A DNA stretch of 64,000 bases from positions 124,001 to 188,000 of the forward strand of contig LQXN01000064.1 of assembly GCA_001648575.1 (NCBI GenBank), written 5' to 3'. Position numbers and translations under genes: made by a program. Shown one piece after another: positions 29,838-38,309 of this stretch. Below the pieces are notes generated by a model that ran no database searches, was not told where the DNA came from, and saw only the letters and a list, made by a program, of their open reading frames with translations. The stretch comes from Sutcliffiella horikoshii DSM 8719. Lineage in GTDB: Bacteria; Bacillota; Bacilli; Bacillales; Bacillaceae_I. Position 1 is the first letter of the stretch; each line of letters starts with the position of its first letter.

Positions 29838-29874
29838 CTGAAAAGAACCAGACCCTAATTTGAGTCTGGTTCTT
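29838..29874 (-). terminator. terminator of the Na/Pi cotransporter gene
   Basis: AAGAACCAGAC (29843-29853) and GTCTGGTTCTT (29864-29874) pair perfectly; UUUUC follows on the minus strand. Confidence 0.85.
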
Positions 29875-29892
29875 GATATACGATATTGGCTA

Positions 29893-31533
29893 TTATAAAG
29901 TTTCGTGGTCTTCTCCAAGAACTGCTTCGGCAATATTAACAGCATGATCACCGATTCGCTCCAGGTTACTGATGATGTCTACAAACACGATTCCCGCTTG
30001 ACCGGAACAAAGTCCTTCGTTCATACGCATAATATGTTTCTTACGAAGGGAGCGCTCCATTTTATCAATTTGGTCTTCTTTTAGCCTAACATCATTTGCT
30101 AATGCTTTATCGTTCGTTCTTAACGCCTCAACCGCTTCTTTTACGGTTGAAATAGTCAGTGTGAACATTTCCTCGTGGTCTTTCTCTGCAGCTTCTGTCA
30201 GTTCCACCTTGTTCCGAATCTGATAGTCGACCAGCTCAACAATATTCTCAAAGTGATCCCCTATTCTTTCGATATCGCGAACAGTATCCATTAAAATGGA
30301 GTGTTCTTCTGATTCATTATCAGTTAACGACGCAGAAGAGAGTTTAACCAAGTAATCAGTGATTTTTCTATCCAGGTTGTTGATGGCATCTTCTAATGAA
30401 TAAGCCTGTTCTGAATATTTGGATGTACCTGTTTTTAAATAGTTATGTGTTGACTCTAATCCCACTATGGAGAATTCACCCATTCTTAACACTTCTTCCT
30501 TAGCTTGTCCCAGTGCTAATGATGGTGATTGTTCAATGAAAATAGGATCCAAATGTTTTGCTTTATATTCTACAATGGCATCATCACCAGGGATGATCTT
30601 GGTCGCAATCAAAGCCAACAGGCCGATAAACGGAAATTGGATGATTACATTGGCTATATTAAATGAACCATGTGCAAATGCAATTGTCATTTCAGGATTT
30701 AAGTTCAAAGCATTTTGTAAAAATAAAATGAACTTCTCAAATGGTACCAATAGCAATAAGACTATGGCCGTTCCTAATAGATTGAATATTACATGTGATA
30801 ATGCAGCACGCCTTGCAGCAACTGACGCACCAATCGCAGCCAACACTGCAGTGATAGTGGTTCCGATATTATCACCGAAAAGGACAGGCAGGGCAGCATC
30901 TAAGCCTATTGCGCCTTGTCCATATAGGCCTTGTAATATCCCGATGGTAGCACTCGAGCTTTGGACAAGAATAGTAAAGACAGTACCGACCACAACCCCT
31001 AAAATGGGATTATCACTCATGGATACAGTTAGATCAATGAATGCTTGGATCTCACGCAAAGGTTTAAGCCCTTCTCCCATTGTTTTCAAACCATAAAACA
31101 ATGCTCCAAAACCAAAAACAATTTGACCGAAGTATTGTATTTTTTGATTTTTAAAGAAGAATAGTAAAATTGCACCCGCAGCAATAATAGGCAACGCATA
31201 TTCATCGATCTTAATTCCGATAATAAATGCCGTTACTGTGGTACCGACATTGGCACCCATTATTACTCCAATCGCCTGACGCAAAGACATGAATCCAGCA
31301 CTAACCAATCCTACTGTTAAGGCTGTCGTCCCTGAACTGGATTGAATAAGAACCGTTACTAGAATACCCGCTAGTACACCCATAAACGGATTTGTCGTAA
31401 AACGATCCAAAATATCCCTCAGCTTATCTCCAGCAGACTTTTGCAGTCCGTCACCCATGTATTTAATCCCGAAAAGGAAAATACCCAGACCACCAATAAA
31501 TTCAAATATTAACTTCTGCACATCCAATTCCAA
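29893..31533 (-). CDS. Na+/phosphate cotransporter family protein with PhoU domain
   Basis: Secondary phosphate transporter, low-affinity complement to Pst. About 546 residues: two inverted Na/Pi repeats, each with the QSSS motif (VLIQSSSGTTALTVG near residue 65 and ILVQSSSATIGIL near 190), TM region to about 310, then a C-terminal PhoU-like helical domain (340-540) with DTVRDIERIGDHFENI and SNLERIGDHAVNIAE. The open frame begins TTG directly on the AAGGGG RBS; the TTG three codons later (31533) has the better 9-base spacing. Confidence 0.9.
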   Translation of the reverse strand: MELDVQKLIFEFIGGLGIFLFGIKYMGDGLQKSAGDKLRDILDRFTTNPFMGVLAGILVTVLIQSSSGTTALTVGLVSAGFMSLRQAIGVIMGANVGTTVTAFIIGIKIDEYALPIIAAGAILLFFFKNQKIQYFGQIVFGFGALFYGLKTMGEGLKPLREIQAFIDLTVSMSDNPILGVVVGTVFTILVQSSSATIGILQGLYGQGAIGLDAALPVLFGDNIGTTITAVLAAIGASVAARRAALSHVIFNLLGTAIVLLLLVPFEKFILFLQNALNLNPEMTIAFAHGSFNIANVIIQFPFIGLLALIATKIIPGDDAIVEYKAKHLDPIFIEQSPSLALGQAKEEVLRMGEFSIVGLESTHNYLKTGTSKYSEQAYSLEDAINNLDRKITDYLVKLSSASLTDNESEEHSILMDTVRDIERIGDHFENIVELVDYQIRNKVELTEAAEKDHEEMFTLTISTVKEAVEALRTNDKALANDVRLKEDQIDKMERSLRKKHIMRMNEGLCSGQAGIVFVDIISNLERIGDHAVNIAEAVLGEDHETL

Positions 31534-31563
31534 TACATTCAACCCCTTATTCCAAAAAGACTA

Positions 31564-31592
31564 ATTATATCGACAAAAATCTACAAAACCAA
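31564..31592 (-). promoter_or_regulatory. promoter of the Na/Pi cotransporter gene
   Basis: Minus strand: -35 TTGGTT (31587-31592), 17-bp spacer, -10 TATAAT (31564-31569), about 30 bases upstream of the start codon. Confidence 0.7.
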
Positions 31593-31643
31593 GTACAATT
31601 ATTAACCTAAATACACCACATTGTAAATAGACTTTCTGATAAA

Positions 31644-31682
31644 TTTACATTATCTTTACAAACAGTAACTTGAAATTTACAT
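31644..31682 (+). promoter_or_regulatory. Pho-box-like 11-bp repeats
   Basis: Plus strand hexamers TTTACA (31644), TTTACA (31655), TAACTT (31666), TTACAT (31677) start 11 bp apart, like the PhoP direct repeats of the pst promoter. It lies in the divergent gap between the Na/Pi cotransporter and yqgB. Orientation points towards yqgB, and the region is AT-rich, so the assignment is tentative. Confidence 0.35.
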
Positions 31683-31771
31683 TAGCTTTTGTCTAACAAT
31701 TAAATATTGTTCATATAACCAAATTAAGGTAACATTAAAGTGGTATATTACTTTAAAAGGACTGATAGGAA

Positions 31772-32563
31772 TTGAATATTTTCGCTCAATTTGTTAAAAG
31801 CCTATATTCCCCGAAAGCAATGGCCTCTTTCCGCTTTCAAGGAATTGGAAAAACCATTCTGTACGTATTTTTGCTCGTTCTCATTACTTCTATTCCCATG
31901 TTCATCACTTTTGGAACCAGTGCAATGAATTTAGTTAAGAGCACGGATCAATTTTTAGTAAATGAAACACCGGATTTTTATATTCAAGACGGGCAATTCC
32001 ATGCGGATGTAGAGGAACCTTTCATTGCTGATGAAGGTGGCTTCACCATCATTTTAGATCCTGATAACGAACTGACTTTAAATCAAATACGTTCCTATCA
32101 GGAAGTCGTGGCAATCCAATCTCATGAAATCATTTTTCAGGGAAAAGGCACTACCGATTTTGTCCCCCTAAGTGATTTTCAAGGAGCGGAAATAACGAAG
32201 GGTGATTTGATTTCCTTCATGAATTCTGTCGGCAGTTCTTTTCCTATCATCATCACCATCCTATTGCTCGTTGGTTACGTATTCTTCAGTGCTACCAAGT
32301 TTATTCAGGTAACCATACTGGCACTCTTCGGCTTGATTGTTAAAAACAGCCTTAAACGGAACAATTTACGGTATCGCCACACATGGATTCTATCGGCTTA
32401 TGCCGTTACGCTGCCAACCTTGATTTTCTCTTTATTACAGGCTTTGCGCATTACTTTGCCATACTCTACATTATTGAGTTTTGCTGTCAGCCTCTTCATC
32501 TTGTTCCTGATTATAAAGGAAGTAAAAGTAAAAAAAACTGTCACGAATAAAACAATTGAATAA
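31772..32563 (+). CDS. yqgB: DUF1189 membrane protein (YqgB-like)
   Basis: 263 residues: an N-terminal amphipathic stretch (SLYSPKAMASFRFQGIGKTI) typical of DUF1189, TM helix about 28-50, an extracytoplasmic domain of about 110 residues, and three C-terminal TM helices. Length and synteny fit YqgB. Function unknown. TTG start with ATAGGA close upstream, a weak RBS. Followed by a strong terminator. Confidence 0.78.
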   Translation: MNIFAQFVKSLYSPKAMASFRFQGIGKTILYVFLLVLITSIPMFITFGTSAMNLVKSTDQFLVNETPDFYIQDGQFHADVEEPFIADEGGFTIILDPDNELTLNQIRSYQEVVAIQSHEIIFQGKGTTDFVPLSDFQGAEITKGDLISFMNSVGSSFPIIITILLLVGYVFFSATKFIQVTILALFGLIVKNSLKRNNLRYRHTWILSAYAVTLPTLIFSLLQALRITLPYSTLLSFAVSLFILFLIIKEVKVKKTVTNKTIE

Positions 32564-32573
32564 TTTTCCAGTG

Positions 32574-32614
32574 GCACCGACAATTTGCTTGGCAAATCTT
32601 GTCGGTGTTTTTTT
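32574..32614 (+). terminator. terminator of yqgB
   Basis: CACCGACAA and TTGTCGGTG pair around a loop containing a second small stem (TTTGC/GCAAA), followed by TTTTTTT. Confidence 0.9.
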
Positions 32615-32680
32615 GTCATATCCTCTCCTGTCGGTCATATAGTGGTAGAAAGCTTGTACATAACAAGGAGGAATAAATCT

Positions 32681-33031
32681 ATGATCCGACTATTCATTGG
32701 AGCATTAATTCTCATTACTATATACAGCATCTATTACGATTTATCCGCTGGCACCATACCAGAGCCGACAGCTCCTGCAGCAGCCCTAGTCCCTACCACT
32801 ACCGGACCTGAAACGGTGGCAGAAACTTCTCCTCAGCATCAAGGTGAGAAAATGTACATAGAAGTAGAAGTCAAAGCGGGCGATACTGTGTTGACGATCG
32901 CAGAAAGGGTGGCTAATAAGCCTGTTCCCGTATCCATCACTCAGCTTGTAGAAGATTTTGCCGAAATGAATGAAGGAACCACTCCAGAAAAAATCCAAAT
33001 AGGAAGAACCTACAAGTTTCCTGTCTACTGA
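32681..33031 (+). CDS. yqfZ: LysM-domain membrane-anchored protein YqfZ
   Basis: 116 residues: N-terminal TM anchor (3-18), a Pro/Thr/Ala-rich spacer (25-55), and a C-terminal LysM-like domain beginning VEVKAGDTVLTIAERV and ending IQIGRTYKFPVY, with a slightly longer middle loop than standard LysM. Predicted to face the cell wall. The frame is open 32 codons upstream through the previous terminator; the ATG with AAGGAGGA 7 bases upstream is clearly the start. Position next to ispG matches B. subtilis. Confidence 0.85.
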   Translation: MIRLFIGALILITIYSIYYDLSAGTIPEPTAPAAALVPTTTGPETVAETSPQHQGEKMYIEVEVKAGDTVLTIAERVANKPVPVSITQLVEDFAEMNEGTTPEKIQIGRTYKFPVY

Positions 33032-33187
33032 GCATCAGGAAACTTTTTCACTTGTCAGATGTGGCGTCGATTGTTAAAATATGTTGGGAGTTAGTGGATA
33101 ATACTAGCTTTTTCTCTTATTTATAGGTAATCTGATGAAAGAAAGATGTTTTGATCAATAGATCATTCCTAAAGGAGCGATTCACTC

Positions 33188-34300
33188 GTGAATGAAATTA
33201 TACATCGTACTAAAACCCGGCCTGTTAAGGTTGGAGACATAACAATTGGCGGAAGCAACGAACTTTTCATCCAAAGCATGACCACTACAAAAACACATGA
33301 TGTAGAAGCCACTGTTGCAGAAATAAAACGTCTTGAAGAAGCCGGATGCCAGGTCGTCCGTGTCGCATGTCCGGACGAACGCGCTGCAAATGCCATCGCT
33401 GATATAAAAAAACAAATAAATATCCCACTTGTTGTGGACATTCATTTTGACTATAAGCTAGCCTTGAAAGCAATTGAAGGCGGCGCTGACAAAATACGCA
33501 TCAATCCAGGCAATATCGGCCGCCGTGAGAAAGTGGAAGCGGTAGTGAAGGCTTGTAAGGCCAAAGGGATCCCGATTCGTATCGGCGTTAACGCAGGTTC
33601 ACTTGAGAAACGTATCATCGAGAAATATGGCTACCCTACTGCTGACGGTATGGTGGAAAGCGCCCTTCATCACATCAAGATATTGGAGGACCTCGATTTC
33701 CACGATATCATCGTATCGATGAAGGCTTCAGATGTTAACCTTGCGATTGAAGCGTATGAAAAAGCCGCAAAAGCCTTTGATTACCCATTACACTTAGGAA
33801 TTACCGAATCAGGTACTCTTTTTGCTGGAACGGTTAAAAGTGCGGCAGGCCTTGGTGCCATTTTAAGCAAAGGTATCGGAAACACACTGCGTATTTCTTT
33901 AAGTGCCGACCCTGTCGAGGAAGTTAAAGTCGCTCGTGAATTGTTAAAGTCATTCGGTCTATCGTCTAATGCAGCGACATTGATTTCTTGCCCTACATGC
34001 GGACGCATCGAAATTGATCTGATCAGTATTGCAAATGAAGTGGAAGAATACATTTCCACCATTAAAGCACCAATCAAGGTTGCAGTCCTTGGTTGTGCCG
34101 TGAACGGTCCTGGTGAAGCCCGTGAAGCAGATATCGGTATCGCCGGAGCCCGCAATGAAGGACTGTTATTCCGCAAAGGGGAAATCGTCCGTAAAGTACC
34201 GGAAGCAACCATGGTGGACGAACTGAAAAAAGAAATTGATAAAATTGCCGAAGAATACTTCGCAAACCAGGCAGTAGAAGCCGAAAAAGCAAAAGCTTGA
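33188..34300 (+). CDS. ispG: 4-hydroxy-3-methylbut-2-en-1-yl diphosphate synthase (IspG/GcpE)
   Basis: Penultimate step of the MEP isoprenoid pathway, converting MEcPP to HMBPP with a [4Fe-4S] cluster. 370 residues: TIM-barrel start [13 protein letters not shown], substrate motifs [10 protein letters not shown] and RINPGNIG, and C-terminal cluster ligands CPTCGR and [13 protein letters not shown] start with AAAGGAG about 10 bases upstream. The pathway's last enzyme, ispH, lies about 9.6 kb downstream on the same strand. Confidence 0.96.
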   Translation: MNEIIHRTKTRPVKVGDITIGGSNELFIQSMTTTKTHDVEATVAEIKRLEEAGCQVVRVACPDERAANAIADIKKQINIPLVVDIHFDYKLALKAIEGGADKIRINPGNIGRREKVEAVVKACKAKGIPIRIGVNAGSLEKRIIEKYGYPTADGMVESALHHIKILEDLDFHDIIVSMKASDVNLAIEAYEKAAKAFDYPLHLGITESGTLFAGTVKSAAGLGAILSKGIGNTLRISLSADPVEEVKVARELLKSFGLSSNAATLISCPTCGRIEIDLISIANEVEEYISTIKAPIKVAVLGCAVNGPGEAREADIGIAGARNEGLLFRKGEIVRKVPEATMVDELKKEIDKIAEEYFANQAVEAEKAKA

Positions 34301-34326
34301 CACCAATTGGTGCCAAGCTTTTTTCT
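34293..34326 (+). terminator. terminator of ispG
   Basis: AAGCTTGACACC and GGTGCCAAGCTT pair with one mismatch, then TTTTTTC. The ispG stop codon is inside the stem. Confidence 0.85.
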
Positions 34327-34374
34327 TTTCACTTGGTTTTGTTAAAGTTTGTTTTTACTTATGACTAGTTTCTA

Positions 34375-34502
34375 GCTGCTGATTGGAGCAAAAGGCGTAG
34401 ACTCCAGCGGGGGAGTAGCGACAATCTTGAGACCCCCTAGCGTAGCAAGGAGGCTTTAAGGTCGCCCCGCGGAAAGCGAAGCCTTTTGCGGAAATCAGCA
34501 GC
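34375..34502. repeat. GC-rich intergenic element, subtype B, copy at 34 kb
   Basis: Reverse orientation relative to 47638-47766; ends GCTGCTGATT and AATCAGCAGC. Shares GGAGTAGCGACAATCTTGAG and the CCCCGCGGAAAGCGAAG block with the other subtype B copies. Located between the convergent ispG and yqfX terminators. Confidence 0.8.
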
Positions 34503-34517
34503 GGTGTTTAACAGATT

Positions 34518-34558
34518 CTTTTAAAACAATAAGACTGATGAGGTTGCCCTCACCAGTC
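34518..34558 (-). terminator. terminator of yqfX
   Basis: GACTGATGAGG (34533-34543) pairs with CCTCACCAGTC (34548-34558, one mismatch); minus strand continues UUAUUGUUUUAAAA. Confidence 0.7.
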
Positions 34559-34568
34559 CATGGTGGTG

Positions 34569-34982
34569 TTAAAACAATGGTAAAACAAAGATACCAACAA
34601 CGATGGAAACGATACCGATTCCGATCGCCCATGCTCCTAATCCTGCTGCCCCACGTTTACGGGCAATAAAGCCGACGATAATACCGGCAGCCCCCATGAT
34701 GATCGGAAGAAAGAACAGAGAAAGGATAGATAAAGCTAACCCCAATATCCCAAGTCCTCGTCCACTCATCCCCATCACGTCACTGCGCTCTTCTTCAAAA
34801 ATCGCTTCTCTTTCCCTGCTTCTATCAGGTTCCACAACAGGAGGCACTGCTGCCACTTCAGCAGCATGCTCTTCTAAAAAGTCCCGGTGTCCCTTCGCTC
34901 TCGAAACATGAGGTTCTTCATAAGCCAAGTCTGAATCAAAACGGTCAAGTTTCTCTTCGTTATTCTCAAATTCACTTGCCAT
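34569..34982 (-). CDS. yqfX: YqfX-like membrane protein
   Basis: 137 residues: an acidic/basic hydrophilic N-terminal half (1-75) and two C-terminal TM helices with glycine-rich packing (LGILGLALSILSLFFLPIIMG and GAWAIGIGIVSIVVGIFVL regions), ending LPLF. Function unknown; position beside ispG matches yqfX. The ATG at 34982 has GCGAGGG upstream; the open frame continues 17 codons further without RBS. Confidence 0.78.
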   Translation of the reverse strand: MASEFENNEEKLDRFDSDLAYEEPHVSRAKGHRDFLEEHAAEVAAVPPVVEPDRSREREAIFEEERSDVMGMSGRGLGILGLALSILSLFFLPIIMGAAGIIVGFIARKRGAAGLGAWAIGIGIVSIVVGIFVLPLF

Positions 34983-35166
34983 TCGTATCCCTCGCTTTCT
35001 TAGGAAGTTAGGAGCATTTATTAGTATGAACAAGCGGACCCAAAATAATGGGTGTCAAACTTTGTTAAGTTTTGTTACTTCTTTTATGCAAATCATTCAA
35101 CATAATGACAGATAAAAGGACAAAATATGATAAACTATATGGATAGAAATAGGACTGGAGGCAACT

Positions 35167-35748
35167 ATGAGAAAACGATTCGGAATAGACATTGACGGGA
35201 CATTGACTTGCCCCACCACATTTGTACCCTTTATTAATCAGACATTAAATAAAAACATTACTTTTGATGATATAACTCAATATGACCTTACCCCTTTAAT
35301 GGGTTTGGATGAAGAAGGATTTTGGAAGTGGATGGACGAAATGGAGCCAATTATCTACAAGGATGCCCCACTTGCTAAAGGCGCAAAGGGCATAGTGCAG
35401 AAATGGAAAAATCAATTTGACCTTTTTTTCATCAGCGCCCGCCGAAATCACCTTTACGAAGTAACAAACAATTGGTTTTCCAAACAAGAAATCAATTATG
35501 ACCATCTTGAACTTATTGGTACCCATAATAAAATTGCAGCAGTTAAAAAGCATGGCATTGACCTGTTTTTTGAAGACAAACATGATAATGCATGTGATAT
35601 CAGTGAAGAATGCGGGATTCCTGTCATATTATTTGATACTCCTTACAACCGCGAACCCGTCCCTTCCAATGTCTACAGGGTGTCAGACTGGTTAGAGGCA
35701 GATCATAAAGTACAATCCATCCTAGAAAATATGAGCGTCACACGATAG
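35167..35748 (+). CDS. yqfW: HAD-superfamily putative nucleotidase YqfW
   Basis: 193 residues of the 5'-nucleotidase-like HAD group. Motif I is FGIDIDGTLT (nucleophile Asp in DIDGT), motif II FFISARR, motif III Lys in KIAAVKKHGID, and motif IV FFEDKHDNACDI with metal-binding Asp residues. All catalytic groups are intact. Substrate not known, although nucleoside monophosphates are the inferred class. ACTGGAGG upstream of ATG. Own terminator. Confidence 0.85.
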   Translation: MRKRFGIDIDGTLTCPTTFVPFINQTLNKNITFDDITQYDLTPLMGLDEEGFWKWMDEMEPIIYKDAPLAKGAKGIVQKWKNQFDLFFISARRNHLYEVTNNWFSKQEINYDHLELIGTHNKIAAVKKHGIDLFFEDKHDNACDISEECGIPVILFDTPYNREPVPSNVYRVSDWLEADHKVQSILENMSVTR

Positions 35749-35761
35749 TAACTGATAAATC

Positions 35762-35800
35762 AAAAAACTGCGGTCTCCAATGAGGAGATCGCAGTTTTTT
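35762..35800. terminator. bidirectional terminator between yqfW and the 54-residue gene
   Basis: AAAAAACTGCGGTCTCC and GGAGATCGCAGTTTTTT pair with one mismatch around a 5-base loop; U tracts in both directions serve the convergent genes. Confidence 0.88.
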
Positions 35801-35963
35801 ATTTTGGTCTGGACATAGCATTTAATAGTTGCCCTTCTATCGCTTTCACACAGTCCTCTGTGCTGACATCTGTTCTAGATGATCCCATATCCTTGACCAT
35901 TTTCATGATGTTTACAAGATCTTCTCTTCTTAAAGAGGAAAACTGTTCACTCTCTGCAGTCAT
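35799..35963 (-). CDS. 54-residue soluble protein, unknown
   Basis: Small, charged, helical protein: MTAESEQFSSLRREDL then a segment ending QLLNAMSRPK. No TM segment or recognised domain. ATG at 35963 is preceded by GGGTG at 6-8 bases; the frame runs 16 codons further upstream. Convergent with yqfW and upstream of the zur 3' end. I cannot name it; B. subtilis has several small yqz genes in this stretch that could correspond. Confidence 0.55.
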   Translation of the reverse strand: MTAESEQFSSLRREDLVNIMKMVKDMGSSRTDVSTEDCVKAIEGQLLNAMSRPK

Positions 35964-36082
35964 TTCATACACCCTTACGTTTCTTTTAAAACATTGTTCG
36001 TGTACAACCATCCGTTTTCAGAGGGCGAACAATGAAAATAGGTGGTAATAACTATATATGGGATAAACTAAAAAGTGTTACT

Positions 36083-36493
36083 TTAGACACATTCGGGACA
36101 TTTACCGTATATTTCAAACTTATGCCCTGTAATATCATAGCCCTTCAAATTATCTTCGAGTTCCTGCATTGGACAGGTTTCAATTTCCTTTGTTTTCCCG
36201 CAATCCATGCAGATGAAATGATGATGATGGTGTTTGGTTGAACACGTAAAACGGAAATGCTTTTCACCAGATAATTCTGTGGTTTCCAAGATCCCAAGAT
36301 CCACAAACACGGCAAGGTTGCGATAGATCGTATCGAAACTTAATCCCGGATAATTGTCCTTCATGGAATCGAGCACATCTTTTGCGGTCAAGTATTTATC
36401 CTCTGTTGCAAACAACTCCAGCATTTCCTGCCTTTTCCCCGTATATTTAAACCCTTTATCCTTCATTAATTTCAACGCTTGCGTTACATTCAC
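36083..36493 (-). CDS. zur: zinc uptake repressor Zur (Fur family)
   Basis: Zinc-loaded repressor of znu-type uptake genes. 136 residues: winged helix with [18 protein letters not shown] (recognition helix), then the dimerisation domain with His-rich loop [10 protein letters not shown] and structural zinc ligands CMDCG and CPECV. The His cluster and two CxxC pairs fit Zur/YqfV rather than Fur or PerR. It starts immediately next to the znuB stop, so znuC-znuB-zur are read as one operon and Zur would control its own synthesis. Confidence 0.92.
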   Translation of the reverse strand: MNVTQALKLMKDKGFKYTGKRQEMLELFATEDKYLTAKDVLDSMKDNYPGLSFDTIYRNLAVFVDLGILETTELSGEKHFRFTCSTKHHHHHFICMDCGKTKEIETCPMQELEDNLKGYDITGHKFEIYGKCPECV

Positions 36494-37329
36494 TATTTTC
36501 CACCCCTTATTTTATTCCAAAGAATGGTGATGATCAAAATAAGTACAGAAATGATTACAATCGTTCCACCTGGAGCAAGATCCAGATAGAATGAGGATAT
36601 CAGCCCACCGATCACCGCAATCTCGCCAAAAAATATCGCAATCAGGATGGTTTGTTTAAACCCTCTGCTCAACCTCATGCTAGCAGCAACAGGCAAGGTC
36701 ATAAGAGAAGAAACAAGCAGAATTCCCACAATGCGCATAGATGCGGCGATGACGAGCGCTACCATGACTATGAATATCAGATGAAACACTCGAGCATTCA
36801 CACCTGATACTTTTGCATGTTCTTCATCGAATGAAAGAACAAACAACTCTTTGTAAAATGCCACAATCGTGATGATCACACCGATTGAGACAACCAACAC
36901 TGTCCAAAAATCAGCTCTTGTTACAGCACTGACACTTCCAAAGAGGAAATTGAATAAATCTGTATTAAAACCATCGGCCAATGAAATGAAGATTACCCCT
37001 AAACCGATCCCTGAGGAAAGAATTATCGGTATCGCCAATTCTTGATAGTGTTTATAGACTGCGCGCAATTTTTCAATAAAAAGAGCTCCCGTAACAGAGA
37101 AAGCCATTCCAAAGTAAATCGGGCTCACACCCACCATTAAGCCGAATCTTTTTTCCACAAGTAAACTTGCAGCAATTCCCGCCAATGTTACATGGCTAAG
37201 AGCATCCGCAATCAGGGACAACCTTCTTACCACCACAAATACACCTAACAGCGGTGCTAGAAAACCAATTAGTATCCCTGTATAAAAAGCATTCCTTAAA
37301 AACTCAAATTGCATAAAAGCTGATATCAT
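36493..37329 (-). CDS. znuB: zinc ABC transporter permease ZnuB
   Basis: Membrane subunit of a zinc (or manganese) importer of the ABC-3 family. 278 residues, about eight TM helices; conserved [19 protein letters not shown] near the N-terminus and [24 protein letters not shown] overlaps the znuC stop as TAATG, and GGAGGG lies 8 bases upstream inside znuC. The binding protein ZnuA is not adjacent and must be elsewhere. Confidence 0.92.
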   Translation of the reverse strand: MISAFMQFEFLRNAFYTGILIGFLAPLLGVFVVVRRLSLIADALSHVTLAGIAASLLVEKRFGLMVGVSPIYFGMAFSVTGALFIEKLRAVYKHYQELAIPIILSSGIGLGVIFISLADGFNTDLFNFLFGSVSAVTRADFWTVLVVSIGVIITIVAFYKELFVLSFDEEHAKVSGVNARVFHLIFIVMVALVIAASMRIVGILLVSSLMTLPVAASMRLSRGFKQTILIAIFFGEIAVIGGLISSFYLDLAPGGTIVIISVLILIITILWNKIRGGK

Positions 37330-38111
37330 TACATATGCCCTCCATCATGGTGATGGTGATCATGACTTAAAACATGCACATCATGACCATAAAACTGGGA
37401 AAGGTCATTTGTGCGTAATTTTTCAAACTCATCTGTCACACCGTGAAAATGTAAATTTTTATTCAAGCAGGCCACATGTGTCACCTTTTCCGTAATAGTC
37501 CCAACATCATGGGTAACAAGAATCAAGGTGATGCCGAGCTTTTTGTTCAAATGAGCCAGCATGGAATAGAAATTTTGAACATTTTTGATGTCCACTCCGA
37601 CTGTAGGCTCATCCAAAATAAGAAGCTCTGGTTCACTGACTAAGGCACGTGCAATAAAAATCCGTTGTTGTTGCCCACCCGATAGGTCCCCGATGTTTCT
37701 GTTGGTGAAGTCTTCCATCCCTACCGCTCTAATAGCTTCCACTACCTGTGTTTTATGCTGTTTATTAAAGAATCGGAACAGACCTATTTTTGAAACGAGA
37801 CCAGTTGATACCACTTCGAAAACGGTCGCAGGAAAACCCGAATTAAAGCTGTTCGCCTTTTGGGAAACGAAGCCGATTTTACTCCAATCCTTGAACTTTC
37901 GGATATCTTTGCCGAAAAGTTCAATGGTCCCTTTTTGAGGGCGCAAAAGCCCGAGGATACACTTTAAAAGCGTCGATTTACCGGAACCATTCGGCCCGAC
38001 CAACCCAAGAAAAGCACCTTTTGGTATCGTCAAATTTATATTTTCTATTACATTTTGTTTATCATACTTATAGGAAAGTCCTTTGATTTCGAGTACTTTT
38101 TCCAAGTTCAT
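37329..38111 (-). CDS. znuC: zinc ABC transporter ATPase ZnuC
   Basis: ATPase of the importer, about 260 residues. Walker A GPNGSGKST, Q-loop GFVSQKANSFN, signature LSGGQQQR, Walker B LLILDEPTVGVD, switch His VTHDVGTI. The C-terminal tail is a His-rich run (HVLSHDHHHHDGGHM) that could sense or buffer zinc. Three start candidates lie within 10 bases (GTG 38114, ATG 38111, TTG 38105); TTG has the best RBS spacing (AAGGTG, 8 bases), ATG is kept by default. A Zur-like box lies upstream. Confidence 0.92.
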   Translation of the reverse strand: MNLEKVLEIKGLSYKYDKQNVIENINLTIPKGAFLGLVGPNGSGKSTLLKCILGLLRPQKGTIELFGKDIRKFKDWSKIGFVSQKANSFNSGFPATVFEVVSTGLVSKIGLFRFFNKQHKTQVVEAIRAVGMEDFTNRNIGDLSGGQQQRIFIARALVSEPELLILDEPTVGVDIKNVQNFYSMLAHLNKKLGITLILVTHDVGTITEKVTHVACLNKNLHFHGVTDEFEKLRTNDLSQFYGHDVHVLSHDHHHHDGGHM

Positions 38112-38129
38112 CACACCTTAAAGGATAAG

Positions 38130-38144
38130 AATCATTACGATTTT
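38130..38144 (-). promoter_or_regulatory. Zur-box-like site upstream of znuC
   Basis: The minus strand reads AAAATCGTAATGATT, matching one arm and the centre of the Bacillus Zur operator (AAATCGTAAT-N-ATTACGATTT); the other arm diverges (CTTATCC). About 20 bases upstream of znuC. Autoregulation by the operon's own zur is inferred. Confidence 0.6.
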
Positions 38145-38285
38145 ATAACAATAGATTAGTATACATTACCCTTGAGTAAAAGTAAATATATGTGTCTTTG
38201 ACTTTGTTGATATTGTTCAGATGTTTGGTTTTACTTAATCAGATTGTTGTTATCCCCTTCGATTAAAAATAATCCCAAAGCATAA

Positions 38286-38309
38286 CAAAAAAGCCCTATT
38301 CGGGCTTTA
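38286..38309 (-). terminator. terminator of the histidine kinase gene
   Basis: AAAGCCC (38290-38296) and GGGCTTT (38302-38308) pair; minus strand continues UUUUUUGUUAUG. The kinase stop codon is in the loop. Confidence 0.8.

Noticed and set aside
34074-34332. tRNA or rRNA genes in GC-rich intergenic spots
   Set aside because: No cloverleaf with a GTTCRA T-loop and CCA-type acceptor arm was found at any of these places; the GC-rich spots are the repeat elements.
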